Shown here piece after piece: positions 44,442 through 51,899 of a DNA stretch of 64,000 nt. A model generated the notes under the pieces. It saw only the letters and a program-made list of their open reading frames with translations, did not search any database and was not told the origin of the DNA. A program made the translations under genes and the position numbers. Within the stretch, counting starts at the first letter, position 1. Each line of letters starts with the position of its first letter. The stretch is from Micromonospora inositola (lineage in GTDB: Bacteria > Actinomycetota > Actinomycetes > Mycobacteriales > Micromonosporaceae): assembly GCF_900090285.1 (NCBI RefSeq), contig NZ_LT607754.1, forward strand, positions 4,056,001 to 4,120,000. Direction: 5' to 3'.

Positions 44442-44920
44442 TCAGAGGCGGTTGTCGCGGATCACCGTGCGATACCAGTGGGCGCTGCGCTTGAGCACCC
44501 GGCGCTGCGTCGGGTAGTCGACGTAGACCAGGCCCCAGCGCTGGTCGTACCCCTCGGCCCACTCGAAGTTGTCCAGCAGCGACTAGCGGTGGTAGTGGTC
44601 GGCGGCGATGTCGCCGGTGTCGCCGTTGCGGGTCCGGCCCGGGGTGTGGCTGAAGGTGTCCCAGATGGACTCGCCCCGGCCGTCCTCCTTCGCCGCCCCC
44701 TCGATCTGGTACGCCGACGTGGCCGCGCCCCAGCCGAAGCCCGGCGGGAAGCGCAGCGGTCCGCGCGGGTCCGGGCTGTTCTCCCGGTCCGGGGCGCTGT
44801 CGCAGCCACCGACCGCCGTGGCGGCCACGACGGCAAGCCCGGCGCCCGCCAGCCCGGCCCGGGCCGCTCCGGCGGCCGTGGCGGACAGGGCGGCGCGGTG
44901 GATCCCACGTCCGTCCGGAC
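44442..44920 (-). pseudogene. GH1 beta-glucosidase, centrally deleted
   Basis: N-terminal part: a hydrophobic run ending in a lipobox-like VGGC, then [20 protein letters not shown] and [12 protein letters not shown] up to AADHYHR. A TAG follows, and directly after it in the same frame comes the C-terminal end [20 protein letters not shown] to [11 protein letters not shown]. The roughly 300 residues between, holding both catalytic glutamates, are gone. The start is not certain; about 44920 is given because the signal-like region begins there. Confidence 0.85.
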
Positions 44921-45190
44921 CCTGATCAGCGAGCAGCGCGGCGACTACCGGCGGTTCGACGACGTCGCCATGGCGTACGCCGACTACGGGAACTGTTCCC
45001 CAACGGGTGACGCGCTCCTCCGGACGGGTGGCCGGCCCCGCCCGTCCGGAGGCCGACCAGGCCCCGGGGGAACTGCGGAAGCCCGGTCGGCGGACGGCCT
45101 GATTCCCAGGGTCAGGCCGGGTAAGCCGGCCGTCCGGCCGACGCGGCGGATCAGCCGGCCAACCGCTCCGTCCGGAGACGAGATTGCCGC
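44921..45190. other. Non-coding region before paired hairpins
   Basis: About 270 bases with no supported gene; frames are arginine/proline-rich as expected from random high-GC DNA. It may include lost upstream DNA of the GH1 gene. Confidence 0.4.
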
Positions 45191-45214
45191 GAAAAAGCCC
45201 GCGAAATCCGGGCT
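45191..45214 (-). terminator. Minus-strand intrinsic terminator
   Basis: AGCCCG and CGGGCT pair around a 7-base loop, followed on the minus strand by five T residues. It would end a transcript entering from the right. Together with the plus-strand hairpin at 45261 it brackets about 100 bases. Confidence 0.6.
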
Positions 45215-45260
45215 GCACGGGATCACGCGGCAGCGGTGGACGGAGTAACGTACATCACCG

Positions 45261-45300
45261 GAGAGGCCGCTCCCCCCGTGGCGGCCTCTCTTTCATTTCC
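45261..45300 (+). terminator. Plus-strand terminator with C6 loop
   Basis: A perfect 10-bp stem (45261-45270 with 45281-45290) has a loop containing six cytosines and is followed by TTTCATTTCC. No protein gene ends just upstream, so it may close an untranslated RNA. Confidence 0.6.
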
Positions 45301-45419
45301 GGCGCCGGCTGGTCCCGACCGGTCTTGTCCCACCACCTCGTCCGGCCTGCCGGCACCGCCGCCGTGGGCCGCCGCAGTCCCACCGAGCGCCGACCCGGTC
45401 CGGCCGTTACGGTGTGCGG

Positions 45420-46301
45420 GTGCGGGAGACTGCGAGGGGTTGGACGGCGGTCTGGTTGGTCGTGCTGGCCCTGGTGCAGGTGACCGCACTCCTCGTGGTG
45501 TGGCGCTTCGCCCTGCACACCGAGGTCGGCCAGTGGCTTGACACGGTGGCGCTCACCGGCAACCGGATCGGCCAGGAACGGATCGACGGTCCGGTGGACC
45601 GGATCCTCAACGCGATGTCGGTGGTGTCCCTGGTGGTGGCCACCGCGGTGATCGGCTTCATCGCGCTGATCCGGGGCCGCAAGGCCCTGGCGGTGACGGC
45701 CACCCTGCTGATCGTCGGCGCGAACGTCAGCACCCAGGTGCTCAAGCACTTCCTGACCCGGCCGGACTTCGGCGTCGACCCGGAGCGGGCGGCTGCGGGG
45801 AACAGCCTGCCCAGCGGCCACACGGCGGTGGCCGCCTCGGTGGCGGTCGCGCTGATCCTGGTGCTCCCGCCCAAGGTGCGGGTCCTCGGCGCCTTCCTCG
45901 GCGCCGGGTACGCCGCCGCCGCCGGGGTGGCCACCCTCTCCGCCGGCTGGCACCGACCGAGCGACGCCGTGGCGGCGTTCCTCCTGGTAGGAGCCTGGGC
46001 GGCGGTGGCCGGCCTGGTCCTGCTCTTCTTCCAGCGGGAACAGGCGGCGTTCTCCGCCGAGGACGCGCACCGGGTCGCGGCGGCCGTGCTCGGCATCGGC
46101 GGGGCGCTCGCCCTCGTCGCCTCCGCGCTCGCCCTGTCCTGGCTGGTCGATCTCCCCGAGGTCCCCGCCGACGAGCTGTCCCGCCGCCCTCTCTTCGTCG
46201 GGTACGCGGGCAGCGCGGCCGGCATCGTCGGGACGATCGCCGTGGTGACCGCGCTGGTCCTCGCGGTGGTGCACCGCCTGGTGCCCCGGTACAAGGGCTA
46301 A
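45420..46301 (+). CDS. PAP2-family membrane phosphatase
   Basis: 293 residues, several membrane helices. The three PAP2 phosphatase motifs are visible: K-x6-R-P in KHFLTRPDF, SLPSGHTAVAAS, and H-x3-D in GWHRPSDAV. Such enzymes dephosphorylate undecaprenyl pyrophosphate or phospholipids. GTG at 45420 is preferred because TACGGT ends 6 bases before it; a GTG at 45414 is also possible. The end overlaps the convergent YbhB gene by four bases. Confidence 0.9.
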   Translation: MRETARGWTAVWLVVLALVQVTALLVVWRFALHTEVGQWLDTVALTGNRIGQERIDGPVDRILNAMSVVSLVVATAVIGFIALIRGRKALAVTATLLIVGANVSTQVLKHFLTRPDFGVDPERAAAGNSLPSGHTAVAASVAVALILVLPPKVRVLGAFLGAGYAAAAGVATLSAGWHRPSDAVAAFLLVGAWAAVAGLVLLFFQREQAAFSAEDAHRVAAAVLGIGGALALVASALALSWLVDLPEVPADELSRRPLFVGYAGSAAGIVGTIAVVTALVLAVVHRLVPRYKG

Positions 46302-46753
46302 CTGCGGTAGTAGGTGCCTACCATCGTGCCGCTGGCGATCTCCTTGTCGGTGAGCGCGCTGTGCACCTCGGTGGCCTGGGGCGCCTCGGGCAGCTCCAGC
46401 GGGCGCTCCAGCGCGTAGAGGCGGAAGAAGTACCGGTGCGAGTCCTCGTGCAGTGGCGGGTGTGGGCCGCCCCACCCGGTCGTACCGAAGCTGTTGGGCC
46501 ACTCGCGGCCCCCTTCGGGTATCGCGCCCTCGGCGACCCCGGCGGATTCGGGCGAGATCCCGGTGACCAGCCAGTGCAGGAAGGGAGCCTTCCCGGCGTC
46601 CGGGTCCTCGACGATCAGGACGAGTTCCTCGGTCGTGTCGGGGACCTCGGACCACTCCAGCGGCGGCGAGACGTTTCCGCCCTCCCGGGAGAAGCGTCCC
46701 GGTAGCAGGTCGTGGTCATTGAACGCGGTGCTGCGCAGCATGATGCCGGCCAT
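46298..46753 (-). CDS. YbhB/YbcL-family (PEBP-like) protein
   Basis: 151 residues. Opens MLRSTAFNDHDLLPGRFSRE, then NVSPPLEWSEVPDTTEELVL, DPDAGKAPFLHWLVTGI and HRYFFRLYAL, the phosphatidylethanolamine-binding-protein-like group. Function in bacteria is unclear; some are called Raf-kinase-inhibitor-like. ATG at 46753 with AAGGGGG 7 bases upstream. Single gene, divergent from the DinB/MDMPI-like gene at 46856. Confidence 0.92.
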   Translation of the reverse strand: MAGIMLRSTAFNDHDLLPGRFSREGGNVSPPLEWSEVPDTTEELVLIVEDPDAGKAPFLHWLVTGISPESAGVAEGAIPEGGREWPNSFGTTGWGGPHPPLHEDSHRYFFRLYALERPLELPEAPQATEVHSALTDKEIASGTMVGTYYRS

Positions 46754-46855
46754 TCGACGCCCCCTTTCGTCCACCGGCGCATACCCGGACCGTGGGTGCC
46801 GAAACGGCGGCGTGAGAGGGTAGCCCGGCGGGTTGGACCGATCGGGGGAGCACGG

Positions 46856-47527
46856 GTGGACGAGGTGCGGGCGGCGTTCCGGGACGAGTGCGCGCGGCTG
46901 GCGGAGATCCTGCGGGGGCTCGACGAGGCCGACCTCGACCGGCCCACCCCCTGCCCGCCCTGGGCGGTCCGCGACCTCGTGGCGCACGTCCGCACCGGCG
47001 CCGGCCGCGTCGTCGACATGCTCGCCGCGCCCGCCCCGGACCGGGCGGAGGTGGACGCCGCCGGCTACTTCGGGGCCGCCAAGTTCACCCCGGAGGTGGA
47101 CCACGCCCGGATCGACAGCGCCCGGCGGGAGGCGCGCGAGCGGCCCGGCGTGCCGGAGGTGGCGGCGGACTTCGCGCGAACCTGGCGGGCCACCGACGAG
47201 GCCGTGGCCGCGCAGCCGCCGGGCCGCCTGGTCCATACCCGGCACGGTGACGCCATGACCCTGACCGAGTTCCTGCGGACCCGGGTGGTGGAGGTCGGCG
47301 TGCACGGCTTGGACCTGGCCGACGCGCTGGACCGGCGGCCCTGGCTGACCCCGGCGGCCGCCGCGGTGGTGGCCGACCTGCTGACCGGCGGCCGGCCCGT
47401 CCCGGCCGGGCTGGACTGGGACCCGCTGACGGTGATCCGCAAGGCCACCGGCCGGGCAGCGCTGACCGACCGGGAACGGACCCTGATCGAGGAGTCGGCC
47501 TTCCGCTGGCTCTCCTTCGCCGGCTGA
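46856..47527 (+). CDS. DinB/MDMPI-type (mycothiol-dependent isomerase-like) protein
   Basis: 223 residues. The MDMPI N-terminal pattern is evident: RPTPCPPWAVRDLVAHVRTG at about 30-50 and VVEVGVHGLDLADALDRRP, with histidines and glutamate suited to metal binding. Maleylpyruvate isomerases use mycothiol, the actinobacterial thiol. Many relatives are of unknown substrate. GTG start at 46856, 5 bases after GGGGGAG. Confidence 0.85.
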   Translation: MDEVRAAFRDECARLAEILRGLDEADLDRPTPCPPWAVRDLVAHVRTGAGRVVDMLAAPAPDRAEVDAAGYFGAAKFTPEVDHARIDSARREARERPGVPEVAADFARTWRATDEAVAAQPPGRLVHTRHGDAMTLTEFLRTRVVEVGVHGLDLADALDRRPWLTPAAAAVVADLLTGGRPVPAGLDWDPLTVIRKATGRAALTDRERTLIEESAFRWLSFAG

Positions 47528-47616
47528 CCGGCCCGGGGCCGCGACCGGAAGCGAGTGACCTTCCACTGCACCGCCGCTCGCGTCGGATGAACCGCGTTCG
47601 GCCCGGACGGGTGGGG

Positions 47617-48480
47617 TCAGCGGGTGCGGCGGGGGGCGGGGATCTGCGGTGCGGTGCGGCGCAGGTGGTCCAGGACGATCGGGTCGATCCGGGCGGGCAC
47701 CAGCCGTTCTTCGAGGTTCTCCACGCCGGCCCAGGAGGCGAGCGCGTCGTCGAGGCCGGCCGGGCCGACCGGGTGGCCGACCGCCGTCAGCAGGCCGGCG
47801 ACCTCGTCGGCGAGGGGCCCGGCCAGGTCCCGCAGGGTGGCCGGATCGGGCTTGCCGAAGAGCAGGGTGTGCGTGTCGAGCAGCCGCACCAACTCGGTGA
47901 CCGGGTCGGGATGGTCGTCCGCCCGCAGGTCGACCAGGGTGTCGCCGGTGCCGGCGTACCCGCCGTGCCGCTCGACCACCAGCAGGCCGGCGCTCTGCCG
48001 GCCACGCCGGTCGCCGCCGGCCCGGTCCCCGGCGTGCAGCGCGGCGAGCAGCCGCTGCGGGAACGGCAGGCCACCCCCGCCCAACCAGGCGTCCCGGACC
48101 GCGTCGATGACGTGCGGCCCGGCGAGGATGTTGCCCTGCGCGGCCCAGCCGTCGCCGGCCTGGCCGCCGGCCCACGGGTGGCAGCGCGGCCCGGTCCAGG
48201 TCGCGCCGTCGCCGGTCGCCCCGACCACGCCGAGCTGTCGGTCGTCCCGGCCCGGGTCGGCGGCGACCAGGCCGGCCACCACGTCCGCGGCCGCCACGCC
48301 GGTGCGCAGCAGCGCCAGCCCCTGCGGCCGGTACGCGAGGTTGACGTGCGCCTGGGTGGCGACGGCCCCGACCTCGGCCTCGGCGGCCGGGACCAGCGCG
48401 CCGGCGGCGAGGAACTTGCTGGCCACGGCGACGCCGTGCAGACGGCCGTCGGCGGACCGGGCGACGATCGAGAAGGTCAC
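47617..48480 (-). CDS. DUF1028-family protein
   Basis: 287 residues of the DUF1028 (Ntn-hydrolase-like) group: starts TFSIVARSADGRLHGVAVAS, then GAVATQAHVNLAYRPQGLAL, GWAAQGNILAG and a long C-terminal region with GGYAGTGDTLVDLRADDH. Family members may be autoprocessing amidases. GTG at 48480. The stretch of 71 bases to the neighbouring LtrA gene on the same strand could place both in one transcript. Confidence 0.88.
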   Translation of the reverse strand: MTFSIVARSADGRLHGVAVASKFLAAGALVPAAEAEVGAVATQAHVNLAYRPQGLALLRTGVAAADVVAGLVAADPGRDDRQLGVVGATGDGATWTGPRCHPWAGGQAGDGWAAQGNILAGPHVIDAVRDAWLGGGGLPFPQRLLAALHAGDRAGGDRRGRQSAGLLVVERHGGYAGTGDTLVDLRADDHPDPVTELVRLLDTHTLLFGKPDPATLRDLAGPLADEVAGLLTAVGHPVGPAGLDDALASWAGVENLEERLVPARIDPIVLDHLRRTAPQIPAPRRTR

Positions 48481-48551
48481 CAGCGGATGGTAGCGCCGGA
48501 GCCTCCCCGCCGGTGCCCTCGGAAGCACCGGGACGGTCTGCGCCGGCGCCC

Positions 48552-49772
48552 TCAGAACGGTGGGGCGGCCGCCTCCGGGGGCCGGCCCCAGGCCCGCCGG
48601 GCGTCCGCCAGCGCGACGCCGAGCAGCACGACCGCCGCGGCCGCCGCCGAGATCAGCGAGGCGACACGCAGCAGGAAGGGCGCCAGCGCCACCAGGACGA
48701 GGATCGCCACCCAGCGCGACGGCGACACCCGGCCGAAGACCTCGTACTCGAAGCGGGCCCGGCCGGCCAGGAAGAACGCCGGGCCGCCGAGGGTCATCGC
48801 GATCCACGGCACCTCGTTGTGCCCGAGCGGGTGCGCGAGGACCAGCTCGTAGCCGATCGCGGTGGCCACGAGGCCGATCACCATCACCAGGTGGGTGTCC
48901 GCCGCGGAGCGGCCGATGGTCGCGGGATGGGCGGCCTTCATCACCGCCTCACCGAGGATCTGCCCGGCCCGCTGGACGTAGATCCGCCAGAGCAGGATCG
49001 AGGAGAGGAGGGCGATGGCGAAGCCGGCGGTCCGCGCCATGGTGAACCCGTCGCCGGTGTAGGCCAGTCCGGTCACCAGGATCGCCTCGCCGAGCGCGAT
49101 GAGGAAGAACTGCTGGTAGCGCTCGGACAGGTGCTCACCGGCGATGTCCCAGCGGGAGACGGTGGAGCGGCCCAGCCCGGGCACCGGCCAGCCGCACCGC
49201 TGGGCCAGGTACTCCAGCCCCAGCGCCGTCGTCCAGAGCACCACCCGGAGGTCGGTGGGCTTGAACGCGCCGGTCAACCAGAACACCGCGGTCACGCTGA
49301 ACGTGATCAGCATCCGCAGTTTGAGCGGGCGGTACGGGTGCCCGCGGCCCAGGGCCACCAGCAGAATCGCCGGGCGGCTCAGCTGCGCCACCACGTACGC
49401 GGTGGCGAACGCCAGCCCGGTCTCGCTGAACGCGCGGAGGGTGGCGATTCCCATCACCATGCTGCACACCAGTGCGGTGATCACGATGGTCTGCAGCCAG
49501 GTGTGGTGTGGGTCGTACCGGCTGGTGGTCCACGCGGTGCCCTGCCACACCGTCCAGAGCGCGAAGAGGAGCAGCAGCGTCTTGCCGCCGCCGGTGACCG
49601 CCGACCAGCCGCGGACGTGCCCCGGCTCCATGGCCAGGTCCTCGAACGCGCGGGCCGAGACGCGGGTGAGCGCGAAGACATACACCAGGTCGAAGAAGAG
49701 CTCCAGGAAGGTCGCCCGCTCCGCGCTGCCCTCGACCGTGAGCGGCGGGCCGTTCGCCCTACCACTCGTCAT
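48552..49772 (-). CDS. ltrA: LtrA-family membrane protein, copy 2
   Basis: 406 residues, paralogous to 22522-23700: FLELFFDLVYVFALTRVSAR, SGEHL replaced by AGEHLSERYQQFFLIALGEA, LWRIYVQRAGQILGEA and GGPAFFLAGRARFEYEVF line up along the length. About eleven membrane helices. Function unknown. ATG at 49772; its promoter region of 144 bases is shared with the divergent LLM gene. Confidence 0.88.
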   Translation of the reverse strand: MTSGRANGPPLTVEGSAERATFLELFFDLVYVFALTRVSARAFEDLAMEPGHVRGWSAVTGGGKTLLLLFALWTVWQGTAWTTSRYDPHHTWLQTIVITALVCSMVMGIATLRAFSETGLAFATAYVVAQLSRPAILLVALGRGHPYRPLKLRMLITFSVTAVFWLTGAFKPTDLRVVLWTTALGLEYLAQRCGWPVPGLGRSTVSRWDIAGEHLSERYQQFFLIALGEAILVTGLAYTGDGFTMARTAGFAIALLSSILLWRIYVQRAGQILGEAVMKAAHPATIGRSAADTHLVMVIGLVATAIGYELVLAHPLGHNEVPWIAMTLGGPAFFLAGRARFEYEVFGRVSPSRWVAILVLVALAPFLLRVASLISAAAAAVVLLGVALADARRAWGRPPEAAAPPF

Positions 49773-49916
49773 GGTCGGCGGTTCCCGCCGTCGCTCCCAC
49801 CCACCTGGCAGTCGTAACACTCTTTCCGGGCGTAACGGTGGGTATCGCCCGGATCGCCCCCGGCGGGACTGTTTCGGATCTTGCTCGGGACGCCGGCGAG
49901 CGGGCACGATCGACCG

Positions 49917-50915
49917 GTGACGAACCGATGGGGCATGACGGTGCCGTTGAGCGGGATCCCGCTCGCCGACCACGCCGCGGTCTACGCGGCCCTCGACCGG
50001 GCCGGGTTCACCGACGTCTGGTCGTCGGAGGTGGCCGGCGCCGACGCGTTCACCCCGCTGGCGCTCGCCGCGGCGTGGCAGCCGAGGCTGCGGCTCGGCA
50101 CCGCGATCACCCCGGTCTTCACCCGGGGGCCCGGGCTGCTGGCGATGACCGCCGCCGCCCTCGCCGAGACCGCGCCCGGCCGCTTCGCCCTCGGCATCGG
50201 CGCCTCCTCGCCGGTGCTGGTGCGGGACTGGAACGCGGTCCGCTTCGACGAGCCGTTCCGGCGGACCCGGGACGTGCTGCGGTTCCTTCGCGCCGCGCTG
50301 CGCGGCGAGACCGTCGACGAGGTCTACGACACGTTCACCGTCCGCCGGTTCACCCTGGAGCGCCCGCCGGCCGTCCCGCCGCCGGTGCTGCTCGCCGCGC
50401 TGCGCCCCGGCATGCTCCGGCTCGCCGCCGCCGAGGCCGACGGAGTGATCCTCAACTGGCTCGCCGCCGACGACGTGCCCCGGGCCCTCGCCGAACTCGG
50501 CGACCGGCGGCCGGGCTTCGAGGCGGTCGCCCGGATCTTCGTCTGCCCCACCGAGGACGCCGCGCACGCCCGCGCGTTGGGCCGCCGGCTGATCACCGGC
50601 TACCTCACCGTTCCCGCGTACGCCGCCTTCCACCGCTGGCTCGGCCGGGAGGCGACGCTCGGTCCAATGTGGGCGGCGTGGGCGGCCGGGGACCGGCGGG
50701 GCGCCGCGGCGGCCGTGCCCGACGAGGTGGTCGACGCGCTGGTGCTGCACGGCTCGCCTGAGCACTGCGTGGCGCAGGTCCGCCGCTACGCCGACGCCGG
50801 GGTGGACGTACCGGTGATGGCGCTGCTGCCCACCCCGGAGCTGGCCGCCGGCGGCGCGGCGGCCCTGACCACCCTGATCCCCCGACTGGGCGTCGCCGAC
50901 GCGGACCGGAGCTGA
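49917..50915 (+). CDS. LLM-class (probably F420-dependent) oxidoreductase
   Basis: 332 residues of the luciferase-like TIM-barrel group: AALDRAGFTDVWSSEVAGAD, RLRLGTAITPVFTRGP, RFALGIGASSPVLVRDWN and HGSPEHCVAQVRRYADAGVD. In actinobacteria these mostly use F420; the cofactor is inferred. GTG at 49917 is 6 bases after CACGAT, so the message is probably leaderless. It ends one base before an SDR gene, so the two enzymes may act in one pathway. Confidence 0.88.
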   Translation: MTNRWGMTVPLSGIPLADHAAVYAALDRAGFTDVWSSEVAGADAFTPLALAAAWQPRLRLGTAITPVFTRGPGLLAMTAAALAETAPGRFALGIGASSPVLVRDWNAVRFDEPFRRTRDVLRFLRAALRGETVDEVYDTFTVRRFTLERPPAVPPPVLLAALRPGMLRLAAAEADGVILNWLAADDVPRALAELGDRRPGFEAVARIFVCPTEDAAHARALGRRLITGYLTVPAYAAFHRWLGREATLGPMWAAWAAGDRRGAAAAVPDEVVDALVLHGSPEHCVAQVRRYADAGVDVPVMALLPTPELAAGGAAALTTLIPRLGVADADRS

Positions 50916-50916
50916 A

Positions 50917-51708
50917 ATGAACCTCACCGACCGGGTGGCCGTGATCACCGGCGGGGCCGGCGGCATCGGGTCCGCGCTGGCCCGCCGCTTCGTCGCCGAG
51001 GGCGCCGCCGCCGTCGTACTCGCCGACCTGGACGCCGACGCGGCCCGTGCGGTCGCCGCGGACATCGGCCCCGTCGCGCACGCCGTCGGCTTGGACGTCA
51101 CCGACGAGGAGCAGGTCCGCGCGCTGGTGGCGGAGACCGAGCGGCGGTACGGGCGGATCGACCTGTTCTGCGCCAACGCCGGCGTGGCCACCGGCGGGGG
51201 AGTGGAGGCCCCCGACGCAGACTGGGACCGGGCCTGGCGGGTGAACGTCCTCGCTCACGTCCACACCGCGCGGGCCGTGCTCCCGGCGATGCTGAAGCGC
51301 GGCTCGGGGTACCTGCTGCTCACGTGCTCGGCGGCGGGCCTGCTCACCGCGGTCGGCGACGCCCCGTACAGCGCGACCAAGCACGCGGCGGTCGGCTTCG
51401 CCGAGTGGCTCGCGATCACCTACCGGGACGCCGGCATCCGGGTCAGCGCGCTCTGCCCGCAGGGCGTGGACACCCCGATGCTCGCCGACGGCCTCGCCGC
51501 CGGCCACCTCGGCGCCCGGGTCATCGCCGCCTCCGGCGCGGTGCTCACCCCCGACCAGGTGGCCGAGGCGACCATCGCCGGGCTGGCCGAGGAGCGGTTC
51601 CTGATCCTGCCCCACCCGGAGGTCGCCGCCTACACCCGCCGGCGCGCCGAGGACCCGGACGGCTGGCAGGCCGGCCTGCGCAAGCTGGTCCGCAAGCTGC
51701 GCGCCTGA
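50917..51708 (+). CDS. SDR-family oxidoreductase
   Basis: 263 residues, classical short-chain dehydrogenase: GGAGGIGSALARRF cofactor loop, CANAGVA, catalytic serine in LLLTCSAAGLLTAVGD and Y-x3-K in PYSATKHAAVGFAEW. C-terminal region is longer than minimal, with EERFLILPHPEVAAYTRRRA. Follows the LLM gene by one base and is likely co-translated. Confidence 0.93.
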   Translation: MNLTDRVAVITGGAGGIGSALARRFVAEGAAAVVLADLDADAARAVAADIGPVAHAVGLDVTDEEQVRALVAETERRYGRIDLFCANAGVATGGGVEAPDADWDRAWRVNVLAHVHTARAVLPAMLKRGSGYLLLTCSAAGLLTAVGDAPYSATKHAAVGFAEWLAITYRDAGIRVSALCPQGVDTPMLADGLAAGHLGARVIAASGAVLTPDQVAEATIAGLAEERFLILPHPEVAAYTRRRAEDPDGWQAGLRKLVRKLRA

Positions 51709-51726
51709 ACCCTCCACGCCCGTCGG

Positions 51727-51870
51727 TCAGATCGACCCGGTACCACCGCCGACGTCGCTGGGCGGGCCGCCCATGAGTGTGCGACGGCGACGAGCGCGCC
51801 ACGTCCGGCCGGCCATGATCAGCGGGGCGCCGGCGAGGAGGGCGATGACAGCCCAGCCGGGTCCGGACAT
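51727..51870 (-). CDS. Small single-pass membrane protein (47 aa)
   Basis: MSGPGWAVIALLAGAPLIMA forms one membrane helix, followed by a basic segment GRTWRARRRRT and a glycine-rich tail. A TACCGT box (51877-51882) lies 6 bases before the ATG, supporting a real leaderless gene despite its small size. Family unknown; it is downstream of the transglutaminase-like operon. Confidence 0.55.
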   Translation of the reverse strand: MSGPGWAVIALLAGAPLIMAGRTWRARRRRTLMGGPPSDVGGGTGSI

Positions 51871-51899
51871 GCCCCGACGGTAAGGCCCGGCGGCAGACG

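Noticed and set aside
45261..45300. 6C RNA family member, from the six-cytosine loop
   Set aside because: The known motif has two C-rich hairpins; only one is present here.
48552..51191. A giant minus-strand gene fusing LtrA with upstream sequence
   Set aside because: The upstream part is antisense to the LLM and SDR genes and has biased arginine/proline content; LtrA homologues start at 49772.
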